This document shows positions 1-8,415 of a stretch of DNA of 64,000 bases, piece by piece. Below the pieces are notes generated by a model that saw nothing but the letters and a program-made list of their open reading frames with translations, was not told the DNA's origin and did not search any database. This DNA is from Cyanobacteria bacterium REEB67 (GTDB taxonomy: Bacteria > Cyanobacteriota > Vampirovibrionia > Obscuribacterales > Obscuribacteraceae). Location: positions 22,012 to 86,011 of the forward strand of contig JAGXAB010000018.1 of the NCBI GenBank assembly GCA_018971775.1, in the 5' to 3' direction. Position numbers and translations under genes: made by a program. Positions within the stretch are counted from its first letter, which is position 1. The number at the start of each line of letters is the position of its first letter.

Positions 1-1231
1 CGCCCTCGATCATGACAATGGCGTCATCGATGACTAGACCGATAGCGACAGCAAGACCACCCAGACTCATGAGGTTGAGCGTTTGATGACCAAGGGCCAT
101 GATTCCAAACGTGACGCAAACCGTAGCAGGTATGGTGGCAGCAGCGATAAAAGTACTCCGCCAATCGCGCAGAAAAACAAAAATGACAATGAAAATCAGG
201 ACTACACCAAAAGCGATAGCATCTCTGAGATTTTCGATCGACGCGGCCACTAACTGAGCCAAATCATAGACGGGCTGTATTTTTACGCCGACAGGCAATT
301 GTGCTTGTATGCGGGGCAATTCTTCATTAACGGCTCTGGCAATTTCAAGGAGATTGCCCGTCGGCTGCTTGATCACACTGACCAGAACTGCCCGCTTGCC
401 GCTGCCGGAAAAAGCGGTCAGGACATCATTGCTGCCCTCATGTACATTTGCTATCTGTCCAAGGGTAATAGGGGTACCACCGCGACTGGTGACAACGACT
501 TGCTTAAGCTGATCGACCGAGAATAGCTCGCCAGTGCCCATAATCAAAGCCTGTTGCCGATCCTCTGCGCTGCGACCGACCACTGATACTTGATTGGTAA
601 GTTGCACGGCGGTGGCAACCTGGGCAAGGCTCAGATGCAAAACCGAAAGGCGCTCCGGATCGACTTCTACGGCAAACTCACGACTTTCGGCACTCTGAAT
701 TTGTATTTGCGCCACGCCGGGCACTTGCAACAACCTTGGTCTAATCTTGTACATGGCGATTTCATTCAACTGCGGCAGCGCCAGGTTGTCTGCGATCAGG
801 TTATAGCTCAATACGGGAAAGACAGATGGCATCAGGCGCTCGATGGTTACATTCGAGCCCACCGGAAAGGTGGAGCGCAGTTCTCCAACTCGCCCACGTA
901 CCTGTTGCAAAGCAAGCTCAACATCGGTCTCGTTGGAAAAGAGCACCGATGTCTCAACCGTTCCCCTCATGGTCTGGCTGCGTACTTGTCTAAATCCGGG
1001 GATTTTGCTCACCGATTCTTCAATCGGTCTGGTGACGGCCGGTAGAAGAAGCTGAGCAGCCATGTCTCCGGACTCGACCAGAATCACGACCCGGGGGAAG
1101 ATTACCTCCGGATAGATGCCGCTTGGCAAAGAAGTGAGACCGACCAGACCGGCGATAACGGCAATTAACAGGCCGAGATAAATAGCCCGACTCTGTTTTT
1201 GCAAAAATTTGTTGAAAGAGCGTGCAATCAC
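1..1231 (-). CDS. RND efflux permease, N-terminal part (runs off the window)
   Basis: Inner-membrane proton-driven pump of an RND tripartite system (AcrB/CusA superfamily). The frame read from 1231 downwards begins VIARSFNKF, has a first membrane helix at about residues 17-36, then a porter-domain region. Further helices follow, ending at the window edge in the TM4 signature GLVIDDAIVMIE with the conserved Asp pair used for proton relay. The start is GTG at 1231, overlapping the adaptor stop by four bases (GTGA), which argues for translational coupling. It is the third gene of the channel-adaptor-permease operon. About 410 codons are visible, and a full RND permease has about 1,000-1,050. The substrate class (drug or metal) cannot be decided from this part. 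Confidence 0.9.
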   Translation of the reverse strand, partial: MIARSFNKFLQKQSRAIYLGLLIAVIAGLVGLTSLPSGIYPEVIFPRVVILVESGDMAAQLLLPAVTRPIEESVSKIPGFRQVRSQTMRGTVETSVLFSNETDVELALQQVRGRVGELRSTFPVGSNVTIERLMPSVFPVLSYNLIADNLALPQLNEIAMYKIRPRLLQVPGVAQIQIQSAESREFAVEVDPERLSVLHLSLAQVATAVQLTNQVSVVGRSAEDRQQALIMGTGELFSVDQLKQVVVTSRGGTPITLGQIANVHEGSNDVLTAFSGSGKRAVLVSVIKQPTGNLLEIARAVNEELPRIQAQLPVGVKIQPVYDLAQLVAASIENLRDAIAFGVVLIFIVIFVFLRDWRSTFIAAATIPATVCVTFGIMALGHQTLNLMSLGGLAVAIGLVIDDAIVMIEG

Positions 1232-2469
1232 TTAACGGCCACCGCTGTGCCCTCGGGCAGTTCGTAATTGACGTCAGTAGTGACAGTGTCACCGCGATGC
1301 AGTCCTTTTTTTATTTCTACTACGTCACCATCAACGGTGCCGCATTCAACAACCGCCGGCTTGCTCACACCATTTTGAATCAGGTTAACAACTTCTCGAC
1401 CAGGATTGTCAGCCGAACCGATCAAACTACTTTTGGGCACCACTATCGCCATTCGCTTATCAATATTGATGCGCGCCTTTACCACCATGCCAAACTTTAG
1501 CCTGAGTTTATCGTTCGGCACCTCAATTTGCACAGGCACGGCATTTGTAACCGGGTCCAACTTCATGCCGATTTTGAGCAAATGCCCAGACAGCGTCACT
1601 TTGCTGTCGGGTAAAATAATCTGGACATCCTGTCCCGGAGCGAGCCTCTCGTTGTATCCGACCGGCAATGTCGCTTGCACGTAGACGATTGTTGGATCAA
1701 CGACAAGCAATGTCGGTGCGGTCGGTCCAGCCTGGTCTCCGACATCAAGATAGCGCTCCGCTACTACACCTTTGATCGGCGATCGCAACTGCGTCAGATC
1801 AAGGGTAGCTTTCGACTGCTCAAATACACCGGCGGCTTGATCGGCTTGAGCGCGGGCAGCTTCCCGATCTTCCGGGCGCAGCCCTTTCTGAATCATCGAT
1901 AGATTGGCTTCAGCTGCCTTTACCTGAGAATCAGCAACCGCCTCCTGACTGACGGCCAGGTCATAATCGCGGCCGGCGGAAATTTGTTCCTCGTATAATT
2001 TCTTCAAACGATCTTCATTTTGCTCAGCGTTCACTTCATTAGCCTGCGCCACTTCTAATGCCGCTTTGGCCTGTTCGATTTCTTGCGGACGAGAACCGTG
2101 TTTGGCCTTACTCCAATTTGCCTGGGCTATTAAAAGCGCGGCTCGCATCTGATGCAATTGCGCTTTTTGCATGGTATCTTCCAGCCTGGCTACGACTTGA
2201 TCCTTTGCCACCCAGTCACCTACGTGCGGACCGACGTAGGCCAAAACTCCAGGCGAAAGTGAAGTGACGCGCGCGCTGCGATTTGGCTCCGGCACCACCG
2301 ATCCGGACAGTTCCACGACTTCGTTAATGATTTGCTCGCGGGCAGCGACCGTATGGACTGTAATCAGGTCGGCCTTTGTATCGGGCTCCGGTGCCTTCTG
2401 GCAGCCGGTCAAGCAAAAAGGAACAAGGACAAGGATAAGAGCTAAAGTCATGACATTTTTTAAAAACAC
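1228..2469 (-). CDS. RND efflux periplasmic adaptor (HlyD/MFP family lipoprotein)
   Basis: Membrane fusion protein linking the inner-membrane permease to the outer-membrane channel. It has 413 residues and starts with a lipoprotein signal whose lipobox LTGC places the acylated cysteine at residue 23. A lipoyl/barrel half follows (APEPD to about residue 90), then a long alpha-helical hairpin rich in Ala, Glu and Gln (about 95-215). The second half of the lipoyl domain (LRSPIKGVVAERYLDVGD) and the beta-barrel and membrane-proximal domains end the protein. The start ATG overlaps the stop of the channel gene by one base (TAATG), and its stop overlaps the permease start. The length is normal for the family. 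Confidence 0.93.
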   Translation of the reverse strand: MFLKNVMTLALILVLVPFCLTGCQKAPEPDTKADLITVHTVAAREQIINEVVELSGSVVPEPNRSARVTSLSPGVLAYVGPHVGDWVAKDQVVARLEDTMQKAQLHQMRAALLIAQANWSKAKHGSRPQEIEQAKAALEVAQANEVNAEQNEDRLKKLYEEQISAGRDYDLAVSQEAVADSQVKAAEANLSMIQKGLRPEDREAARAQADQAAGVFEQSKATLDLTQLRSPIKGVVAERYLDVGDQAGPTAPTLLVVDPTIVYVQATLPVGYNERLAPGQDVQIILPDSKVTLSGHLLKIGMKLDPVTNAVPVQIEVPNDKLRLKFGMVVKARINIDKRMAIVVPKSSLIGSADNPGREVVNLIQNGVSKPAVVECGTVDGDVVEIKKGLHRGDTVTTDVNYELPEGTAVAVK

Positions 2470-3860
2470 TATGGCGCTTTTACTCCATTTTGCATCATGT
2501 CGGAAATAATTGGACGCCCTACAGCCCGCTCCAGATCGACGAGAGACTGGAAATAACGTGTCGCTGTCTGCAGAAAGTTTAGTCTAGCCGTCAATGCAGT
2601 CTGCTGAGCCGTTATGGCAGCAGTCAAATCGAGCACCCCCTGCCGATAACCAGTTTCACTCATAGACAAAATTCTAGCCTGCTTGGGCAAGCTGTCGTTA
2701 AACAAAATGTCCATTTGTCGCTCGGCGGAGTAAGCGTTGCTGTACGACAGATTTACCTCTTGCCTGACTTGATTAATCAAGGCGACGCGTTGCTGCTCCA
2801 GTTGTCTAAACGTCGTGCGAGCAGTCGCCAATATACCCTGCCCGTGATCGTTGACGGTGAGGGGGACAGTAGCCATAACGAGCGGCTTGTTCAATACATG
2901 CGAGCCCCAGTAGTTGTGAGCCTCGGCCGCCGGCACCTGAGGTACCGAGCTCAGTCCGACGCTAGTTTGCACGTCCGGCCACCAGAGCGACTTAGCCATT
3001 TTGATTTTAGACTGCTGAACAGCCAGGTCTGCTGCTATCTGGCGAAATTCCGGCCTCGATTCTTGAGCCTGGGAAATTAGCATGGCAAACTGCGGAATAC
3101 GCGCCACGAGCTTACCCAGGGTCAAAAATTCGGGCGGTGCAATTACGAGCGTACCTTCCGGTTGCCGACCGAGGACGAGGTTTAGCTGGCGCAACGCCTG
3201 CTGGACACGCACCTGAGCCGGTGCCAACTGCGCATTCGCATCAGCCACCGCCGCCTCGGCACGCAACAATTCCAATCCCGACGCATCTCTTGCCTCCTGG
3301 CGCTTCTTCGTGATCAAGAGAAGTCTCTGGGTCGTGGCAACATAGTCCTCCATAACAACCAGGACCTGGCGCGCCACAGCCAGCTCAAAGTAAGCTGACT
3401 GTGTGTCCTGTCTGATTTTCCAGGCCATTGTTCGAATCGTCGCATTGGTAGAGTCGATCAATCGCCGCGCAACTTCGATACGTCGCTGCCTTTTCCAGCC
3501 CAGTTGCGTTGTAGTCGAAGCCACGACAAAGCGGTAAGTGACCTCGGCCGGTGCCAGTTCGGTCTGGTAAGTCGGATTGATACGAATTTTTGCCTGAACG
3601 ACGCCCGCCTCGGCCACCGGTCTCTGCGCGTCGGTCGCCAGAAGTAAAGGATTGGCACCATATGCTTCGTCGAGAGCCTGATTAAGCGTGACACTACCGA
3701 CCAGCGCTTTGGAGTCCGAAAGCGGTATGGGCGGACGCAAAGCAGCAGATGTTTCTTCAGCCGACGCTTGCAATTGATAGCTGGAGACAACTATAGACAA
3801 ACATACGGATGCAGAAAATTTGCTAATTGGGTGAAAAACCATACCAAGACCCTGGCTCAA
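2469..3860 (-). CDS. TolC-like outer-membrane efflux protein
   Basis: Outer-membrane channel of the tripartite pump, 463 residues. An N-terminal signal sequence of about 30 residues ends near QASAEE. Two copies of the outer-membrane efflux repeat follow: long amphipathic helices rich in Ala, Gln and Arg, for example around LRAEAAVADANAQLAPAQV and YRQGVLDLTAAITAQQTALT. The first gene of the efflux operon, it overlaps the adaptor by one base. An alternative start lies six codons in (MVFHPISK), which would give a more typical signal peptide. No local regulator gene is present upstream. Confidence 0.9.
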   Translation of the reverse strand: MSQGLGMVFHPISKFSASVCLSIVVSSYQLQASAEETSAALRPPIPLSDSKALVGSVTLNQALDEAYGANPLLLATDAQRPVAEAGVVQAKIRINPTYQTELAPAEVTYRFVVASTTTQLGWKRQRRIEVARRLIDSTNATIRTMAWKIRQDTQSAYFELAVARQVLVVMEDYVATTQRLLLITKKRQEARDASGLELLRAEAAVADANAQLAPAQVRVQQALRQLNLVLGRQPEGTLVIAPPEFLTLGKLVARIPQFAMLISQAQESRPEFRQIAADLAVQQSKIKMAKSLWWPDVQTSVGLSSVPQVPAAEAHNYWGSHVLNKPLVMATVPLTVNDHGQGILATARTTFRQLEQQRVALINQVRQEVNLSYSNAYSAERQMDILFNDSLPKQARILSMSETGYRQGVLDLTAAITAQQTALTARLNFLQTATRYFQSLVDLERAVGRPIISDMMQNGVKAP

Positions 3861-3993
3861 TCAAGCTATAACTACTTTTAGCAGTCATTTTGCTCAATAT
3901 TTGCCTATTATCCCAAATTCAGGCAGGCGAATGGTGAAGATCTGGTGCAGAAACGTTGGCAAGCAAGACTAAATACATTCTCGTTGAGAACGC

Positions 3994-5121
3994 CTAACCC
4001 TTCAAGAAGTCCATGAAGCTTATTTTACTGGCCTTGAAATCCGCCGATGGCCGGGCCAGATTATCTTTCACTCCAAGATCGACCGGCACCTCAAGAAATG
4101 CCGGCATCGCCCCCTGTAAAAATGCTTGCAGAACATTTTCAAGTGACTCGCCAGCCTGCATTTTGTGGCTATATTGATAGCCGGCCAATAAGGCCATATT
4201 GCTAAAACCGAGTTCAGAAGTCCCGGTCGGCTGACCGCCAACAGACTCATGAGCATTATTGTTGATCAGCAGATGTCTGACCCGGGCCCCGCTCTTACCG
4301 GCGCTGAGCAAGCTGCCCAGATGCATAAGCAAGGCACCGTCACCATCGATACAAATGACCTCTCGGTCCGGCTGACCGAGGGCGATACCGACAGCTATCG
4401 GCAGGGCATGGCCCATCGCTCCGACATTGAGGAAGTCGCTGGCGAAGCCCTGCCCAAGGGTCTGACGTGCTTCATAGAGTACCCGACCATTAAATCCGGT
4501 GCTGGCGACGACTGCTTCGTTACCTGGCAACTTTGCCAGAAGGGCCAGGATGACGTCGTCTCGACGCAGACCATGCGTAGGTGCAGGCGGTGCGATCGGA
4601 GAGCTCGCCTTGTCGAAACTAGCCGCTGCCACCACCAGCGCCACCGGTGCATTGCTCTCGAGCGACGATTGCACGGCGCCTTTGATCAAAGTGGAAAGGT
4701 CTTCTTCATCACCGCTAATGACTATAAAAGGTATCGACATCGCTTTCAGCATATCGAGGGTGGCCGCTCCCATCGCCACGTGCTGCGGCTCGTCCTGGAC
4801 GCCAGGTTGGCCGCGATGACCGATCATAAGCAGGACCGGCAGACCGTAGACTTTGTGGTGAGTCAGCGACATGAGCGGATTGACGGCATTGCCCAAACCG
4901 GAGTTTTGCATGTAGACCAGCGGCACCTTGCCGGTGGCCAGATGATAACCGGCTGCCAGCGCCACCGCTGCCCCTTCACTTGCGGTAATGTGATGCTTGT
5001 CGGCACTGACACTGACCTGTAGATGCGTCAAAAATTCCTTGAGCAGGGAGTCCGGTACGCCTGTGTAAAAGTCGACTCCAGCCGACTGTAGATCAGTCAA
5101 TAATCGATCCGGCTTGATCAT
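3994..5121 (-). CDS. ppd: Phosphonopyruvate decarboxylase (ThDP enzyme)
   Basis: Converts 3-phosphonopyruvate to phosphonoacetaldehyde, the irreversible step that pulls the unfavourable PEP mutase reaction forward. It has 375 residues from the ATG at 5121 (MIKPDRLL). The frame is open 48 codons further upstream, but that stretch has no family similarity and would nearly reach the pepM stop. The N-terminal PYR domain opens with TGVPDSLLKEF, and the ThDP-activating Glu is in ITASEG (residue 49). The C-terminal PP domain has the ThDP/Mg motif GDG at 260-262 with the Asn run near 287-289. It lies 74 bases downstream of pepM, the standard pairing in phosphonate pathways. Confidence 0.93.
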   Translation of the reverse strand: MIKPDRLLTDLQSAGVDFYTGVPDSLLKEFLTHLQVSVSADKHHITASEGAAVALAAGYHLATGKVPLVYMQNSGLGNAVNPLMSLTHHKVYGLPVLLMIGHRGQPGVQDEPQHVAMGAATLDMLKAMSIPFIVISGDEEDLSTLIKGAVQSSLESNAPVALVVAAASFDKASSPIAPPAPTHGLRRDDVILALLAKLPGNEAVVASTGFNGRVLYEARQTLGQGFASDFLNVGAMGHALPIAVGIALGQPDREVICIDGDGALLMHLGSLLSAGKSGARVRHLLINNNAHESVGGQPTGTSELGFSNMALLAGYQYSHKMQAGESLENVLQAFLQGAMPAFLEVPVDLGVKDNLARPSADFKASKISFMDFLKG

Positions 5122-5195
5122 GGCGCGCCCTTTCAAAATGCACAGATAAAGACTGACGAATTGACTGACTCTTAATTGCCAGTCGAAATAAAATA

Positions 5196-6497
5196 TTAGC
5201 CGCCGGGGAAGAGATTGACCAGCTCGCTTACCGGCATCAACTCTTTTTCGACCGATTGCGAACAACCGCGGGTGAGGATCTCACGTGCAGTGGAGATCAT
5301 AGAGGGATAGGCGCTGCGCAGCATATGATTGGCGTAGATGATTATGGTGGCGCCGGCTTTCACAAGCTCGGTGTCAGGCACGGCATTGTAGGTGCTGGGT
5401 ACCACCACCAGCGGTGCCATGTGTCCGGCCGCCCGGAAGCGCCGGCAAAATTCCAAAATTTCCGCACCGTCTTTGCTCTTGCTGTGAATCATGATGCCGT
5501 CGGCGCCAGCTTCGAGATAGGCTTCCGCTCTCGTAAAAGCGTCCTCCATACCCTTATTCAAAATCAGACTTTCGACCCGGGCAATAATCATAAACTCTTT
5601 GGTAATCTGTTTCTTTTTACCCTGGCTGATCTTGTAGCAAAAGCTCGGTATGTCATCTTGCACGGCCTCGATCGGGCCGTCGTCAAAGAGCGAATTGCGC
5701 TTCAAGCCGACCTTGTCTTCGATGACTACGGCCGAGACGCCAAGCCGCTCCAGCGACTTGACAGTAAAAACAAAATGCTCGGTCAAACCGCCGCTGTCAC
5801 CGTCGAAAATAATCGGCTTGGTGGTGCTTTCTAAAATGTCATTGATCGTGGCCAGGCGCGAAGTCTTATCGACGTACTCTATATCGGGCTTGCCTTTAGC
5901 AGCCGAATCGGTGAGCGAGCTGAGCCAGATGCCGTCGTATTCAAGGTGGGCATGATCGGTGTCGACCGATAAATTTTCGATGATATGCGCGGTCAAACCA
6001 TTGTGAGCTTCCATCAGCTTTACCGGGCACTTGGCCGTGAGCAAGCGTCTGAATCTCTCCATGCGACTGGAGGGCGTGGTACCGATCGCCTTCAACTGTT
6101 CGTTCAGGGTCAGCGAAGAAATACTGCGCGTGTAGGGGATTTCGACGAGTTCGCCCTGCCAGCCTTTGAGTACCTCGATTACTTTGTCGCGCGTCTCTCG
6201 CTGCGGACCTTCCTTCCAGTCGTCGCCATGCACAACATAATCGGGCTTGAGCCGCAACAAATTCTCGGTGTAATCGAGGGTCTCCTGTCCGACTACGGTT
6301 TCGACACCCTTGATACTTTCGACGATAATCCTGCGCTGATCGAAGGTGAGAAAGGGCAGGCGATGAAAAGCCGCGACCGCTTTGTCGGATAATAATCCGA
6401 CCGTCACCTCACCGAGTGCCTGGGCATGCTTGATCACGTTAAGATGGCCTGGGTGAATCAAATCGGCGCACATGGCCACATAGACTTTTTTGGGCAT
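5196..6497 (-). CDS. pepM: Phosphoenolpyruvate phosphomutase with N-terminal cytidylyltransferase domain
   Basis: Forms the C-P bond by rearranging PEP to phosphonopyruvate, the entry step of nearly all phosphonate biosynthesis. It has 433 residues in two domains. Residues 1-140 are an HxGH nucleotidyltransferase (HPGH at 15-18, and the second motif RSISSLTL near 124-131). Residues about 145-433 are the isocitrate-lyase-like mutase with the Mg site FDGDSGG (231-237) and the diagnostic EDKVGLKRNS loop (260-269). The arrangement is like Fom1 of fosfomycin synthesis, where the extra domain makes a CMP-phosphonate. Both domains keep their motifs, so both are probably active. The specific nucleotide acceptor is inferred, not seen. 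Confidence 0.95.
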   Translation of the reverse strand: MPKKVYVAMCADLIHPGHLNVIKHAQALGEVTVGLLSDKAVAAFHRLPFLTFDQRRIIVESIKGVETVVGQETLDYTENLLRLKPDYVVHGDDWKEGPQRETRDKVIEVLKGWQGELVEIPYTRSISSLTLNEQLKAIGTTPSSRMERFRRLLTAKCPVKLMEAHNGLTAHIIENLSVDTDHAHLEYDGIWLSSLTDSAAKGKPDIEYVDKTSRLATINDILESTTKPIIFDGDSGGLTEHFVFTVKSLERLGVSAVVIEDKVGLKRNSLFDDGPIEAVQDDIPSFCYKISQGKKKQITKEFMIIARVESLILNKGMEDAFTRAEAYLEAGADGIMIHSKSKDGAEILEFCRRFRAAGHMAPLVVVPSTYNAVPDTELVKAGATIIIYANHMLRSAYPSMISTAREILTRGCSQSVEKELMPVSELVNLFPGG

Positions 6498-6662
6498 GAT
6501 TCCTCGTTAACAAGTTGATAGCAGGGCGGGCAGTTGTGGGTATAGTGGCCTTAGTGGCATGATGTCAGCGACGACTGACGAGTACATACCCGAGCCCAGG
6601 GCAATATAGACAGCAATATCGACCGTAATTACGCCAAGCGAAGCAGACTGAGCAAACATATT

Positions 6663-6956
6663 ATGAATAATCCAATACCGCCCCTATTATCCAATTGCCT
6701 GGCACTCTTTGCAATTTACTACCTGCTCATGCCCGCTCCAGCCTACGGCTATTTCGACCTTGGCACAGGTACTTATATTATCCAGATGGTGCTCGGTTTT
6801 GGAGCGGCGGTCTGGCTGTCTTTGCGCACGTCATGGATACGTTTCGACCGCAAAAAAAAGACAGGTGGCCTCGCTTCCCCCGACGCGGCCTTGAATAATA
6901 GCGCCCATGCCCCGCAGGGCATAGAGGATCGCTTGACCGATGGCGAATCTAAATAA
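6663..6956 (+). CDS. Small secreted/membrane protein with YFDLGTGTY motif
   Basis: A 97-residue protein on the opposite strand between the two halves of the phosphonate cluster. The N-terminal signal ends near PAPAYG and is immediately followed by YFDLGTGTYIIQ. One membrane helix (about residues 44-60) and a basic, then hydrophilic tail follow. The motif resembles the Y-x-D-P-G-T/S-G-S pattern of small proteins that, from memory, often occur near surface-polymer genes; no biochemical role is known to me. It is divergent from pepM (165 bases apart) and convergent with the aminotransferase fusion. It may assist a membrane or surface phosphonate product, but that is conjecture from position only. 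Confidence 0.7.
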   Translation: MNNPIPPLLSNCLALFAIYYLLMPAPAYGYFDLGTGTYIIQMVLGFGAAVWLSLRTSWIRFDRKKKTGGLASPDAALNNSAHAPQGIEDRLTDGESK

Positions 6957-6991
6957 CTGAAGCTTTTGCCCCGCTATCTAAACATAAGCAC

Positions 6992-8368
6992 TCAACTTTG
7001 GCGTCCGGCCCTGGCTTTCAGGCTTTTATAGATCTCGCCGGGCTGGCGATTGGAAGGGAACTGCTCAAAGAGATGGCAGACGACCTGGCAATCCGCTTCG
7101 ACCGCCCGCGGCTCATATGGCACCACCCAGTCCGGCCATGCCAGACCGGCATTTTTGACCTTGGTGCACAAATAAGGCTGATTGCCCGGACGGAAGAGGA
7201 CATCGGCAAAGACTCTGACAAACTCTTCTTTGGACCGGCGCATTAACTGACGGTGTTCGGCGAAGCGCCCGGAGACGCTATCGAGAGAAAGCAGGGTGTG
7301 CGCCGGCGAAGTGGTTTTCTTCTCCAGATAAGTGTCGATGTCGAGGATAAATTCCTTGCTTACCGGATTGCCACTGGCCAGCAAGACTTTATTGAAAGTG
7401 ATGAAGCCGGCTCCGGTCAGACCGCCCAGCCCTTTGCAGGAACTGAACATGGTCACGTCGGCGAGTTCATGGTGGTCTTCGAGATTAATCGAGCCGGTGG
7501 CGTCGACCATCAACTTAGCCCCGGATTTGAGAGCAAAGTCCTTGACCAGGGGCAGATCGAGGGCGAAAGCATCGGCAGTTTCGGTATAAGCGCAGACGAT
7601 CCAGTCAAATTTTGAAATCTTTTGCTCGCCGGCAGCCTGATCGAATTCTTCCCAGGTCATCGCTTCGACAGCGCTCAGAGAAAGCTTCTGCGCTTTTACT
7701 TCGATCATCGAAAGCATACGTTTGCTGTAATAGCCGGTGGTGAGGACCAGGACACGACCGGTCAAAAAATTCGTCGTCGCCACTTCGATAGCCGTAGTGG
7801 CCGATCCCGGCACCGCCACGATCGTGTCTTGACCGGCGAGCGCCAGGATGCGGCTCAAGACGCGACCGGTCACCTCCTGATAATGACTGTCGGATCGCGA
7901 AAAAACTGGCTCGATATCGATTAGATTTTCGGGATGGAGATTGGTCGGACCCGGCGTCAGTAGACATTTTTTCGAATTGCGCCCGAGCACGATTGAGCCC
8001 ATGGCCCGTCCACGCATGTCCTCGGAGGAAATATTCTCAGTGCGCTCGAGGCTGACGATTTCGATTTGGCTGACAGCATTGAAGTTTGGTCCCGAATGGA
8101 CCAGACAATCGGCTCTGTGCTCTTTCAAAAAAGCATCTTCAATCAGCCAGGGACCCTCGATCACTTCATCGACATATTTAAGAGCGAGCAATATTTCCTT
8201 GCGCTCTTCAAAGTTTAACTCCGGGTGATATCCCTTGTATTTGAGCACCTCTTGATCACTGGTCAAGACGACGACAACGTGGCCGCCGAGTGCCTTTGCC
8301 TGTTTCAGCAAGCGCACATGTCCATGATGGAGCAGACAAACGGACATATCGACAAAAATGCGCTTCAC
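6992..8368 (-). CDS. Cytidylyltransferase-like domain fused to AEP-type aminotransferase
   Basis: Predicted to aminate phosphonoacetaldehyde to 2-aminoethylphosphonate (AEP) and to activate it with CTP. It has 458 residues. Residues 1-about 128 are an HxGH nucleotidyltransferase (HHGH at 14-17, second motif RTENISSEDMR near 109-119). From about residue 135 a class V aminotransferase of the PhnW type begins (LLTPGPTNLHPE). It has the PLP-pairing Asp in MVDATGS (289) and the PLP lysine in SSCKGLGG (312). The nucleotidyltransferase is of the HxGH class, not the GxGTR sugar-nucleotidyltransferase class that I recall for PntC-AEPT. The amino donor and product are inferred from the cluster. Confidence 0.88.
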   Translation of the reverse strand: MKRIFVDMSVCLLHHGHVRLLKQAKALGGHVVVVLTSDQEVLKYKGYHPELNFEERKEILLALKYVDEVIEGPWLIEDAFLKEHRADCLVHSGPNFNAVSQIEIVSLERTENISSEDMRGRAMGSIVLGRNSKKCLLTPGPTNLHPENLIDIEPVFSRSDSHYQEVTGRVLSRILALAGQDTIVAVPGSATTAIEVATTNFLTGRVLVLTTGYYSKRMLSMIEVKAQKLSLSAVEAMTWEEFDQAAGEQKISKFDWIVCAYTETADAFALDLPLVKDFALKSGAKLMVDATGSINLEDHHELADVTMFSSCKGLGGLTGAGFITFNKVLLASGNPVSKEFILDIDTYLEKKTTSPAHTLLSLDSVSGRFAEHRQLMRRSKEEFVRVFADVLFRPGNQPYLCTKVKNAGLAWPDWVVPYEPRAVEADCQVVCHLFEQFPSNRQPGEIYKSLKARAGRQS

Positions 8369-8415
8369 TGATTCTCTTCCGGCAGAACGCCAATAATGGA
8401 CACTACGATCTGAAT

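Noticed and set aside
299..1055. Open frames on the plus strand across the efflux permease
   Set aside because: They are antisense shadows of the RND permease; composition and hydrophobicity patterns do not resemble genes.
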